From CAZADS01 sp964483985 (GTDB taxonomy: Bacteria > Pseudomonadota > Alphaproteobacteria > Thalassobaculales > Thalassobaculaceae), in the NCBI GenBank assembly GCA_964483985.1, contig CAZADS010000065.1, forward strand, positions 1-63,664: DNA of 63,664 bases, in the 5' to 3' direction. The translations under genes were made by a program, and so were the position numbers. This document shows positions 25,753 through 33,776 of the stretch, in pieces; positions within the stretch are counted from its first letter, which is position 1, and each line of letters starts with the position of its first letter. Below the pieces are notes generated by a model that saw only the letters and a list, made by a program, of their open reading frames with translations, ran no database searches and was not told the origin of the DNA.

Positions 25753-26385
25753 TTAATTTTGGATCTGTCGTTTTCTATCCCATTCCGACCAATGGCTCTT
25801 TATAAAGGCAAGGACAGACCAAATTTCTGTATCATCTAATTGTAATTCAAATCCTGGCATATCATTCTTATATCCAAGGGGTGAAAATGGTTGGCCTCCA
25901 AATTTTGTTATATCAAACAAATCACGATCTGATAGTCGAGAAATAGGCCCCTGGCCGTTTAGGGGTAGAGGAGGTCGATTTCCAGTTGGATAGTCCCCCT
26001 CCCAACCTTTTTTACCCTCTAAATTATCTCCATGGCAGAAAGCGCAGTTAGCAGTGTAAATACCTCGTCCAAAAGATACCTGGCTGGCGTTTTCATAGTC
26101 AGCTATATGATTTCCCTTTGATTCGTATCGCTCTAAATACATAGATACTGCAGTAATCGAAAACGCTATCAAAACAGCAAAAACAAGAAACCTAGCTTTA
26201 GTTCCACTTTTAGTTATTACTCCTAAGAAAGGTAAGGCTGAACTTATATTTAAATTATCCTCTTCCGCCGCCGCCTCTAGTGAAATTCTTCGATCGGAGG
26301 GATTTTTTCCCTCCATACGTTGTCTCGCTCGACGTCTAAAGCGCGAAGACTTATAGGGTTTCGAGCGGACTCTTAATTTAAACAT
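25753..26385 (-). CDS. membrane-anchored monoheme c-type cytochrome with basic N-terminal extension
   Basis: This 210-residue protein has three parts. A cytoplasmic N-terminus of about 60 residues is very basic at first (RSKPYKSSRFRRRARQR). One membrane helix (about 65-84, ARFLVFAVLIAFSITAV) follows. The periplasmic class I cytochrome c domain (about 100-205) has the heme motif CAFCH (Cys114, Cys117, His118) and the likely axial Met176 in NDMPGF. It should carry electrons at the inner membrane toward an oxidase or reductase. Met24 is an alternative start. The partner enzyme is not evident; the downstream gene encodes an NTF2-like protein. Confidence 0.85.
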   Translation of the reverse strand: MFKLRVRSKPYKSSRFRRRARQRMEGKNPSDRRISLEAAAEEDNLNISSALPFLGVITKSGTKARFLVFAVLIAFSITAVSMYLERYESKGNHIADYENASQVSFGRGIYTANCAFCHGDNLEGKKGWEGDYPTGNRPPLPLNGQGPISRLSDRDLFDITKFGGQPFSPLGYKNDMPGFELQLDDTEIWSVLAFIKSHWSEWDRKRQIQN

Positions 26386-26449
26386 TTATATCTTAGCTGA
26401 TAGTTCATATCCGCCACGTTTGTAACGTTAACCGCGTAGTTTTAATTTT

Positions 26450-27412
26450 CTAATCAGATAATTTCATCTTCCTTCTAGGGTTATATCCCTTGGGTGGGCC
26501 CCACTTTTGAATAAAATGCTTTAGCCCATCATCAACAGAATCCGGTAATGTCACTAGCAACGTTACATATTGATCACCTTCGGCGTTACTAATTGATTTC
26601 GCCAGGCCTTTTCCCTTTAAACGTAACGTAGTTCCTGTATTTGAGTTTGGCGGAATTTTAAGCGTTACATCACCATAAATAGTCGGCACGGTAATAGACA
26701 ATCCCAAAATTGCTTCATGCAACGTTACGGGAATATCAATTCGAATGTCTTGATCATGCCGGGTAAAACACTCGTGCGGATCGATATTTAATTCTATAAC
26801 TGCATCACCTTTAGTAACACCATCCGAAGCCAGACGCCCCTGTCCTTTAAGGCGCAATTTAGTTCCGGAAATGCTACCGGAGGGAATCGTCATTTCAACT
26901 ATTTTTCCATCCGAAAGCGTCACTCTTTTCCTCACGCCAAGGACCGCTTCTAGGAAAGGTACTTTTAATTTATATTTCGTATTATTTGCAGCATGACGAT
27001 TTCTATTTTGGTTTGGGCCAGTGGACTTTTGGTTCTGACGACCTGCTTTAGAATAGGCTGATCTAAAAATGTCCCCAAAAAGCCCCTCTTCGCCGTTCAC
27101 AAAATCTTTGATGTCATAAGGCTGTTGAAACCCATTATCTTGTCCAGCACCTCCTCGCCTGTTCCACGACCGCCAAAAACCCGATCCCGGTTTGTCATGG
27201 CCAGAACTTGGATCCAGTTCACCCCTATCATATTTTCCGCGTTTAACCGAATCAGACAAAATATCATAAGCACCACTTAGTTGCTTAAATTTTTCAGCAT
27301 TACCCGCGTTTAAATCCGGATGGTATTGCTTAGCTAACTTGCGATATGCTGATTTAATTTCTGCATCGCTGGCTGTTTGAACAACACCTAGAGTCTTATA
27401 TAAATCATCCAT
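26450..27412 (-). CDS. DnaJ-family co-chaperone, CbpA-like (no zinc finger)
   Basis: This 320-residue class II J-protein has an N-terminal J-domain (1-65; LYKTLGVVQTASDAEIKSAYR, then YHPDLN with HPD). A Gly/Asn/Gln-rich linker (about 66-145) replaces the CXXCXGXG zinc-finger region. The two C-terminal beta-barrel substrate-binding domains (about 148-310) contain the repeated G-T-K/T-L-R-L-K-G-[QK]-G motifs at SGTKLRLKGQGRL and TGTTLRLKGKGL. It would stimulate DnaK and hand over unfolded clients, as CbpA does. The full zinc-finger DnaJ is expected elsewhere. An imperfect tandem repeat lies just upstream of the start. Confidence 0.88.
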   Translation of the reverse strand: MDDLYKTLGVVQTASDAEIKSAYRKLAKQYHPDLNAGNAEKFKQLSGAYDILSDSVKRGKYDRGELDPSSGHDKPGSGFWRSWNRRGGAGQDNGFQQPYDIKDFVNGEEGLFGDIFRSAYSKAGRQNQKSTGPNQNRNRHAANNTKYKLKVPFLEAVLGVRKRVTLSDGKIVEMTIPSGSISGTKLRLKGQGRLASDGVTKGDAVIELNIDPHECFTRHDQDIRIDIPVTLHEAILGLSITVPTIYGDVTLKIPPNSNTGTTLRLKGKGLAKSISNAEGDQYVTLLVTLPDSVDDGLKHFIQKWGPPKGYNPRRKMKLSD

Positions 27413-27418
27413 GGTTTA

Positions 27419-27476
27419 ATATGAAAATATCATCACAAATATCCAAAAGGTGTATATGAAAATATGACCGCAAATA
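27419..27476. repeat. two-copy imperfect tandem repeat (35-bp period)
   Basis: Copies at 27419-27441 and 27454-27476 share 20 of 23 bases (ATATGAAAATAT then CATCACAAATA or GACCGCAAATA). They lie between the glycine-zipper lipoprotein stop (27494) and the dnaJ-like start (27412), 7 nt from the latter. They may duplicate a promoter or be a replication slip. Confidence 0.55.
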
Positions 27477-27493
27477 AACTTGCGTTGGATATA

Positions 27494-27970
27494 TTACCGC
27501 AAAATTTTCCACGCACCATCAGGTTGTCTACACGCCGTTCCAAATCCTTCAGCAGTTTTACCGCCAACAGTTATAGTTTGCCTAAATTCTCTACAATATT
27601 GGCCATTTTGGTTTTTAAACGCTGGTCTGGGAACAATTGTTCCACGATTTCCACTATCTGGGTTTTGCCAGGCCACTTTTTTTCCTGACCTGGTTTTTTC
27701 CAAAGCATTATTAGTCGACTTTTCCATCGCCAGTCGATCTGCACGGTCAAGCGATAGACCTATCTGATTACCTAGAAATGCACCAAGCACAGCCCCCGCA
27801 GCACCACTGGCTACACGTCCGTGGCCTTTACCGAATTGCGCACCCGCAACCGCACCAGCCACACTACCTAATATTGTGCCAACACCTTGTTTTGGTCCCG
27901 CCGTATCAGTTGTCTGACAACCTGTAAAACTCAATACCACCAGAGGGACAATAGCAATCATCTTCCACAT
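27494..27970 (-). CDS. glycine-zipper outer-membrane lipoprotein (17 kDa surface antigen-like)
   Basis: From the ATG at 27970 it is a 158-residue lipoprotein: signal peptide MWKMIAIVPLVVLSFTG followed by the lipobox cysteine (LSFTGC). A glycine-zipper 2TM segment follows (GTILGSVAGAVAGAQFG ... GAAGAVLGAFLGNQIG) and a C-terminal globular part containing CREFRQTITVGGKTAEGFGTACRQPDGAWKI. That is the architecture of the Rickettsia 17 kDa antigen / RT0821 surface-protein family. The ATG is chosen because GGACGAAG lies about 4-11 nt upstream and the signal peptide begins there; a longer frame from 28027 is rejected. It is divergent from pdxH. Confidence 0.86.
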   Translation of the reverse strand: MWKMIAIVPLVVLSFTGCQTTDTAGPKQGVGTILGSVAGAVAGAQFGKGHGRVASGAAGAVLGAFLGNQIGLSLDRADRLAMEKSTNNALEKTRSGKKVAWQNPDSGNRGTIVPRPAFKNQNGQYCREFRQTITVGGKTAEGFGTACRQPDGAWKILR

Positions 27971-28210
27971 ACTCTTCGTCCTTTCCCTAAAATGACTGCC
28001 ACATTTAGCATTCACTGACTTTACCAAACTTTTTATAATAGCAAAACATAGTTAAAACGTACTGAATCAAATTCTAACAAAATATATCTATATACGATAG
28101 AAAACCAATCTGTTAACAAAACAGGTGGATTACTATATTTGGTGACAAATGTGGCAGTTCCAAGGCCTAAAACTGATTTGTTCTGTCAACTTGAGATGAA
28201 AATTGTTTGA

Positions 28211-28807
28211 ATGTCGGATTTAGAGACCGATAACCCGTTTGTATTGTTTGATTCGTGGTTTAGCGACGCGTCCACCAGCGAAGGCTCCGACCCCAATGCA
28301 ATGGCAGTAGCAACAGCTGATCTTCGAGGAAGACCATCTGTCAGAATTCTATTACTCAAAAATTTCGACGAACGCGGTTTTGTCTTTTACACAAATTTCG
28401 AAAGCCGCAAAGGAATTGAACTTAGTGCAAATCCATATGCATCACTTTGTTTTCACTGGAAAACATTAAAAAGACAAGTACGTATCGAAGGGCCCATAAA
28501 CATTGTTTCCAACAAAGAAGCAGATGCATATTTCGAGAGCAGAGCTCGGATTAGCCAACTTGGGGCATTAGCTTCTAAGCAGTCTAGGCCTTTAGACTGT
28601 AAAAAAAGTCTAATTGATCTGGTTGAAAAATTAAAAATAAAATACGCCAACCAAGGAATTCCTCGTCCACCTTATTGGACTGGAGCTAGAGTTAGTCCTC
28701 TAAGGATGGAATTTTGGTTAGATGCTGAATTCCGCCTTCACGATCGTTTTGTGTTTGTAAGAGAATCAGAAAAGGAATGTTGGAATTTGACGCGCTTGAA
28801 CCCATAA
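28211..28807 (+). CDS. pdxH: pyridoxamine 5'-phosphate oxidase
   Basis: PdxH is an FMN enzyme oxidising pyridoxamine- or pyridoxine-phosphate to pyridoxal 5'-phosphate. This 198-residue protein shows NAMAVATADLRGRPSVRILLLKNFDERGFVFYTN, the FMN/PLP-binding CFHWKTLKRQVRIEG, SRARISQLGALASKQS, and a C-terminal R-x-E-F-W dimerisation motif (PLRMEFWLDAEFRLHDR) ending in NLTRLNP. It is slightly short at the N-terminus (usual 200-220), which is common in Alphaproteobacteria. An SDR gene follows in the same direction about 111 nt downstream. Confidence 0.95.
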   Translation: MSDLETDNPFVLFDSWFSDASTSEGSDPNAMAVATADLRGRPSVRILLLKNFDERGFVFYTNFESRKGIELSANPYASLCFHWKTLKRQVRIEGPINIVSNKEADAYFESRARISQLGALASKQSRPLDCKKSLIDLVEKLKIKYANQGIPRPPYWTGARVSPLRMEFWLDAEFRLHDRFVFVRESEKECWNLTRLNP

Positions 28808-28918
28808 CCAAGACGAAAATTTATAATTTTCTTATCAGCATCAAAAATTGGGCGAAGAATAGTGATAATCTGTAATCCTAATATTGACGCGATTACTGGA
28901 TATAATAAACTACCGTTT

Positions 28919-29656
28919 ATGCAATCAAGCCATCCTATTCTTCTCTTAACCGGTGCAAGCCGAGGAATCGGACATGAAACTGTAAGTTTTTTTAGTGCAA
29001 AAAATTGGGAAATCATTACTTGTTCTCGTGAAAGTCCACCGAAGGAATGCCTGCGCGATCCGAACTGGTCACATCACATTACAGCAGACCTTAGTAATCA
29101 AGAAAGTATAGAACGACTTATCAACGAGGCAAATTCTATTTTAGACGGGCGCCCCTTAAACGCTTTGGTAAATAACGCTGGATGGTCACCCAAATCACCC
29201 TTGCAAGAACGCTTAGGTTGCCTCAACGGTAATATTGACGCTTGGCGGAAAGTTTTTGAATTAAATTTTTTTGCACCGCTACTTTTAGCTAGAGGCCTTG
29301 CCTCGTCCCTTGCACTTGGAAAGGGAGCGATAGTTAATATCACTTCCATTGCTGGTCACACAATTCATCCCTTTGCCGGTTCAGCTTACAGCACATCTAA
29401 GGCTGCACTGTCGACCCTTACAAAAGAAATGGCAAATGAATTTGCCGAACTCGGAGTAAGAGTAAATGCCGTGGCACCGGGAGAAATCGAGACATCTATG
29501 ATATCACCGGAAACAGAAGTTTTAATTCCACGTATTCCTCTCCATAGGTTAGGGCAACCTATCGATGTGGCTTCCGCCATCTTTTTTCTATGTTGCAAAG
29601 AAAACAATTATGTTACGGGAACTGAGATTTTTGTCACTGGAGGACAACACCTATAA
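28919..29656 (+). CDS. short-chain dehydrogenase/reductase (SDR)
   Basis: This classical SDR of about 245 residues begins MQSSHPILLLTGASRGIGHE, with the NAD(P)-binding TGxxxGIG motif, NNAG in ALVNNAGWSP, the catalytic Ser in NITSIAGH and Y-x-x-x-K in SAYSTSKAAL, then PGEIETSM and the C-terminal YVTGTEIFVTGGQHL. Substrate and coenzyme preference cannot be stated. The ATG at 28919 fits the family start; a GTG at 28862 would add 19 unconserved residues. TATAAT at 28901-28906 lies 12 nt before this ATG. The gene follows pdxH but 111 nt away. Confidence 0.87.
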   Translation: MQSSHPILLLTGASRGIGHETVSFFSAKNWEIITCSRESPPKECLRDPNWSHHITADLSNQESIERLINEANSILDGRPLNALVNNAGWSPKSPLQERLGCLNGNIDAWRKVFELNFFAPLLLARGLASSLALGKGAIVNITSIAGHTIHPFAGSAYSTSKAALSTLTKEMANEFAELGVRVNAVAPGEIETSMISPETEVLIPRIPLHRLGQPIDVASAIFFLCCKENNYVTGTEIFVTGGQHL

Positions 29657-29740
29657 CAAATCAATTGCAGGCAGATAATCAAGAATTATATTTTTTAATT
29701 AGCTTCCTAATTATTGATTTAACTACAATTATGATGACAT

Positions 29741-30286
29741 TCAACAGTCAAAAGTCATCAAGTACTGTTCACACCAATCAATACGTTTTTCAACTAGGTC
29801 TATTTCAGAGTTTACGAAGGGTATCAATAAGCCATCAGACCATTCATTTCGATTAACAAGGTCTTTCAATCTGGCTCTTTCAGCTTTATACATTCGCACA
29901 AGAATCTCGATTTGAGTTAATTTTTCCTCATTTTCGAGTAAATCTATAAACCTCAATTTGAGTGCTATCACTAGTTTGTTTAAATCCGATCCGCCCATCC
30001 TAATTGACGCTTGCAAATACTCGAGCAAAGCTCTTTTGCCATTCGGAGTTAGTGTCAGAATATCGTCCCCTGTATCGCCGCAAGAGGCAACAGTCGCTAT
30101 TAGCCCCTCCAACTTTAACATTTCTATAGAGGTACCCAATAATTCCAATGATGGCCCTAAAAACCGCGATGTAAACTCACTTACATCGCCGGCAATATCC
30201 CGATACCTCTTGTCCCCACTAACCAAGGTCCCAAGAGCAGCCATTCTGATCGCTTCTTTTGGAATTAAAGAATTATCGCGGTACAC
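29741..30286 (-). CDS. PadR-like winged-helix protein
   Basis: This 181-residue protein has an N-terminal winged-helix-like region (about 1-85: IPKEAIRMAALGTLVSGDKRYRDIAGDV ... MLKLEGLIATV ... LTLTPNGKRALLEYLQ) and a C-terminal helical part (about 95-180) of the type seen in PadR-family dimerisation domains. It is probably a transcriptional regulator. The GTG start is supported by GAGG about 7 nt upstream. It follows the last importer permease by 69 nt on the same strand and may be the operon's own regulator; this is inference. The helix-turn-helix similarity is moderate. Confidence 0.55.
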   Translation of the reverse strand: MYRDNSLIPKEAIRMAALGTLVSGDKRYRDIAGDVSEFTSRFLGPSLELLGTSIEMLKLEGLIATVASCGDTGDDILTLTPNGKRALLEYLQASIRMGGSDLNKLVIALKLRFIDLLENEEKLTQIEILVRMYKAERARLKDLVNRNEWSDGLLIPFVNSEIDLVEKRIDWCEQYLMTFDC

Positions 30287-30355
30287 TAAAAAACCTCATC
30301 AACAAACAAACGTTCGAGGATAATGACTCATCTGCCATCAAAAATCTACCGTAGT

Positions 30356-31219
30356 CTATTTTGCCGCAATACCTCGGAGTCGTTCGCTTCGTCGGCGCAA
30401 CAATTCCACAGTGGTTAAAAGAGCAATGGATAAAAGAACAAGAATTGTGGCTACCGCAAGTATTGTCGGACTAATTTGTTCACGAATACCAGCCCACATC
30501 TGTCGCGGGATGGTGCGTTGTTCAAAACCAGCTAGAAAAAAAACAACCACAACCTCATCGAAAGAAGTAATAAAAGCAAATAAAGCCCCAGATATTACTC
30601 CTGGGAGAATCAGTGGCATTTGTATCTTAAAAAACGTGCGAGTAGGCCCTGAGCCAAGACTTTGGGCCGCCCTTGTTAAGGAATGATCAAAACCAATCAG
30701 AGTTGCAGTTACGGTTATAACGACGAAAGGTGTTCCCAGAACGGAATGAGCCAAAATTAGGCCGGGCATGGTTTGTGCCAATCCTATTTTTGAGTAGAAA
30801 AAAAACATTCCCGCAGCGGATATTATTAACGGCACTATCATTGGTGAGATTAAAATACCCATTACGAGTGCTCTACAAGGCATATGTGATCGGCTTAAAC
30901 CCAGCGCCGCCAACGTGCCAAACGCCGTAGCAATAATAGTCGCAAAAGACGCAACAAACACGCTATTACCTGCGGAAAATATCCACTGGGGATTATTTAT
31001 TATATCTTCATACCAACGTGTGGAATAAGCAGATGCCTCTAAAGACATCATTCCTTCGGTAAAAGTGAAATATGGTTCGGCATTAAATGATAAAGGAATT
31101 ATTACTATTATAGGAGCTATAAGAAAGACGAAAACAGAAGCACAAAAAACCAAAAAAGCGTAGTGCCAAGCCTTACCCGCTGGTCCGACATAAGGTGGAA
31201 ACGCCATGCTTTTATCCAA
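30356..31219 (-). CDS. potC: ABC importer permease, PotC/YdcV type
   Basis: This 287-residue inner-membrane permease has six predicted helices and the EAA coupling loop at SLTRAAQSLGSGPTRTFFKIQMPLILPGVISGAL (about 180-213), which docks with the ATPase. It resembles PotC/YdcV of the spermidine/putrescine-type (POPT) importers. Its start overlaps the end of the partner permease gene by 8 bp, indicating coupled translation. The cluster order is ATPase, binding protein, permease B, permease C. The ligand is likely a polyamine-like or quaternary amine solute; the divergent amine-dehydrogenase-type flavoprotein favours methylated amines. Confidence 0.9.
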   Translation of the reverse strand: MDKSMAFPPYVGPAGKAWHYAFLVFCASVFVFLIAPIIVIIPLSFNAEPYFTFTEGMMSLEASAYSTRWYEDIINNPQWIFSAGNSVFVASFATIIATAFGTLAALGLSRSHMPCRALVMGILISPMIVPLIISAAGMFFFYSKIGLAQTMPGLILAHSVLGTPFVVITVTATLIGFDHSLTRAAQSLGSGPTRTFFKIQMPLILPGVISGALFAFITSFDEVVVVFFLAGFEQRTIPRQMWAGIREQISPTILAVATILVLLSIALLTTVELLRRRSERLRGIAAK

Positions 31220-32480
31220 GTTTCATGTTATCGACACCAACTAATTTGTTATATAACCAATAAAGTATTAAAACGGCTACCAATAAGATTGCACCCAAGG
31301 CAGCAGCTAATCCCCAGTTCAGCGAAGATTTCATATGGTACGCTATGAAATTACTAATCAGCTGACCTTTTTGTCCGCCTACTAAGGCCGGAGTGATGTA
31401 ATACCCAATCGATAAGATGAATACTAGTAAACAACCTGCACCGATGCCCGGAACAGTTTGCGGCATATAAATTTTGAGAAATGATGTCGCAGGAGTGGCT
31501 CCCAAAGAGCGCGCAGCTTGCATATAAGATGGAGAAATAGTTTTCATCACGCTGTAAAGAGGGAGAATCATAAAGGGTAGTAAAATTTGCGTCATAGCGA
31601 TTAACGTACCAGTTTGATTATATATCATCTGAATTCGACCGTTATCACTCAACAACCCGAGTGTCACCAGCAGATCATTGACAACGCCGTTGCGTTGCAA
31701 AAGGACAATCCATGACGTCGTACGAACCAGTAGGGAAGTCCAAAAAGGCAGCAGTACCATTATCATTAACATATTACTGTATCGTAAAGGCAATGTCGCC
31801 AACAAGTAAGATACAGGATAGCCAAGGATTAGACAGAATGAGGTAACTAATAAACTAATCCACAAAGTTCGGAAGAAAATTTTAACATAAATCCTGCGTT
31901 CTTCCGGTTGCTTAACTATATTACCTTCCGTGTTAAACTTGAGGTCAAGTGCTGCCAGATATTGAACGCTTGTAAATGGTTTTCCTATCCGTTTAATTGT
32001 AGTCCACGTCTCACGCTTACCCCACCGTTTATCGAATGAAATAAGTTTTTCTTTATACGGGCCGTCTTTAACTTTTCTAAGTTTACGGACCGTTTTATTT
32101 ATCATACTCCGCATGCCGCTGGTCTCAAAATTAAGACGCGTGGCAACTTTGCCAACCGTGCGTCGCTCACGGGCGACCTTCAGTTCTATTGCTATAGCAG
32201 CAAATGCTTCCTCACTCGGTAAATTTTTCCCTTCCCATCCATTTAGAATGGCAATGGTTTTTGGAATGTTTTCGTAAACAACTGGGTTATCTACACTCCT
32301 AAAAAGCATATCAAAGATGGGAAAAACAAAGGAAATCATGACGAATAAAAGAAGAGGGGATACTAACACCAAAGCTCGTATTCGCTTTACGCGCTGCGTC
32401 TTCAGCATACTCAGCCGAAGAGGCGTTCCGTCGGCGGCTAAAATGGGCTGCTCTTTTACAGTAGCCTCATCTAAACTCAT
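31212..32480 (-). CDS. potB: ABC importer permease, PotB type, with large loop after helix 1
   Basis: This 422-residue permease has a first membrane helix at about 34-56 (ALVLVSPLLLFVMISFVFPI), then an unusually long hydrophilic segment of about 140 residues (60-200, rich in Lys/Arg/Glu), and five further helices. The EAA loop is QAARSLGATPATSFLKIYMPQTVPGIG. Standard PotB has about 280 residues, so the extra segment, expected in the periplasm, accounts for the added length and may contact the binding protein. Such long PotB forms occur in other Alphaproteobacteria. It lies 62 nt after the binding-protein gene, with a hairpin between. Confidence 0.9.
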   Translation of the reverse strand: MSLDEATVKEQPILAADGTPLRLSMLKTQRVKRIRALVLVSPLLLFVMISFVFPIFDMLFRSVDNPVVYENIPKTIAILNGWEGKNLPSEEAFAAIAIELKVARERRTVGKVATRLNFETSGMRSMINKTVRKLRKVKDGPYKEKLISFDKRWGKRETWTTIKRIGKPFTSVQYLAALDLKFNTEGNIVKQPEERRIYVKIFFRTLWISLLVTSFCLILGYPVSYLLATLPLRYSNMLMIMVLLPFWTSLLVRTTSWIVLLQRNGVVNDLLVTLGLLSDNGRIQMIYNQTGTLIAMTQILLPFMILPLYSVMKTISPSYMQAARSLGATPATSFLKIYMPQTVPGIGAGCLLVFILSIGYYITPALVGGQKGQLISNFIAYHMKSSLNWGLAAALGAILLVAVLILYWLYNKLVGVDNMKLG

Positions 32481-32506
32481 TGAGGTAGGACTTTCAATTC
32501 AGATAA

Positions 32507-32533
32507 CGAGCGGGAAATTTTCATTCCCGCTTG
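32507..32533 (-). other. intercistronic hairpin between binding-protein and permease genes
   Basis: Arms CGAGCGGGAA (32507-32516) and TTCCCGCTTG (32524-32533) form a 10-bp stem with one G-T pair and a 7-nt loop. No T-run follows on the minus strand, so it is not a standard terminator. Its place, just 3' of the binding-protein gene, suits an mRNA-stabilising or partial-attenuation element giving more binding protein than permease. Confidence 0.55.
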
Positions 32534-32542
32534 TATACAAAT

Positions 32543-33631
32543 CTATTTTGCCAACCAAGCGTTAAACCTTTCATTCAATTCATCTTGGTTATCAGCCCAA
32601 AACCCCGAATTGTTCAATACGGCTGTCTTAAAATTATTAGGAGCCGTAGGCATATGAGGTTTCATATCCACACCTGTTTTCGCGTGCGTAGAGACCATTG
32701 GAACCGATGATTTTCGCACTGGGCCATAGGAAATCCAACTTGCTTGATTTGCCAATTGTTGTGTTTCGCTGGCAAATTTTACATACCTCATCGCTTCTTC
32801 CAACCGAGGCGTCCCTTTAACAACAGCATAATAATCGAAAGCAAAAAGCTGATTATCCCAAACTATGCTAAAATTCTTCTTCTCTTCTACTTGAGCATTG
32901 AATATCCGACCATTATAAGCGGACGTCATAACCACTTCACCGTCTGCAAGCATTTGAGGAGGTTGTGCACCTGCCTCCCACCATAATATATGCTCTTTTA
33001 TTGTGTCCAATTTAGCGAATGCGCGGTCCTGACCGGCTTTAGTAGCCAAAACTTTGTAGACGTCTTTTCGCGACACACCGTCTGCCAATAAAGCCCATTC
33101 TAAGTTAACACCTGGGGATTTTCTTAAGCCTCGTTTTCCAGGAAATTTATTCACATCGAAAAAATCAGCAAGGGAGGTTGGCTTAGCTCCCGGGTATTTA
33201 TCCTCATCAAAAGCAAAGACAGTCGACCAAACGATCAAACCAACTGCACATTCCAAAACGCTGCCGGGTAAAAAGTCGTCTTTTGGAGATGATCCATCAG
33301 CCCCATTTGAAAGTTTGGAATAACCTACCGGCTCAAGCAAACCTTCATCACAACCTCTAATGCCTTCGGAAACTTCTAAGTCCACAACGTCCCACGTCAC
33401 TTTGCCAGTTTCCACTTGAGCCCGAACTTCTGCTAACCCTCCGTTATAGTCTTCTGATTGAATTTTTGTACCATATTTGGCGGTATATGGTTTGTGATAG
33501 GCTTCTATTTGGCTTTTGGTATAGGCCCCTCCCCACGAAACGACCGTCAAAGCATCAGCGGCAATGGCTGAACTAGTTCCGAATGCTACGATACCTATTA
33601 ACGCAGCACTAGTAATTATTGGAAGCTTCAT
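32543..33631 (-). CDS. potD: periplasmic solute-binding protein, PotD type
   Basis: This 362-residue binding protein has a signal peptide (MKLPIITSAALIGIVAFGTSSAIA, cleavage after about residue 24) and the family opening LTVVSWGGAYTKSQIEAYHKPY. TWDVVDLEVSEGIRGCDEGLLEPV and VMTSAYNGRIF are typical of the spermidine/putrescine-binding group. It would capture the ligand for the two permeases. A GGGAG site lies seven nt before the ATG. Binding-pocket residues cannot be assigned by eye, so the ligand stays open: polyamine, betaine-type or other amine. Confidence 0.9.
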   Translation of the reverse strand: MKLPIITSAALIGIVAFGTSSAIAADALTVVSWGGAYTKSQIEAYHKPYTAKYGTKIQSEDYNGGLAEVRAQVETGKVTWDVVDLEVSEGIRGCDEGLLEPVGYSKLSNGADGSSPKDDFLPGSVLECAVGLIVWSTVFAFDEDKYPGAKPTSLADFFDVNKFPGKRGLRKSPGVNLEWALLADGVSRKDVYKVLATKAGQDRAFAKLDTIKEHILWWEAGAQPPQMLADGEVVMTSAYNGRIFNAQVEEKKNFSIVWDNQLFAFDYYAVVKGTPRLEEAMRYVKFASETQQLANQASWISYGPVRKSSVPMVSTHAKTGVDMKPHMPTAPNNFKTAVLNNSGFWADNQDELNERFNAWLAK

Positions 33632-33776
33632 TTTTTTCTCCCTGTTTTACTCCAGCAATACCGGAGATCGATCAACTATATATCTGACCAGTATGGTCAT
33701 CATTTTGTAAAATAGCCACTCTAAATCTGACGAAGCGCGCGGGCATTAAATGAAAATAAGAATACCAGACTGTATC

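Noticed and set aside
28884..28906. TTGACG ... TATAAT before the SDR gene as a sigma70 promoter
   Set aside because: The spacer is 11 nt, too short for a sigma70 promoter; the TATAAT alone is weak evidence in AT-rich DNA.
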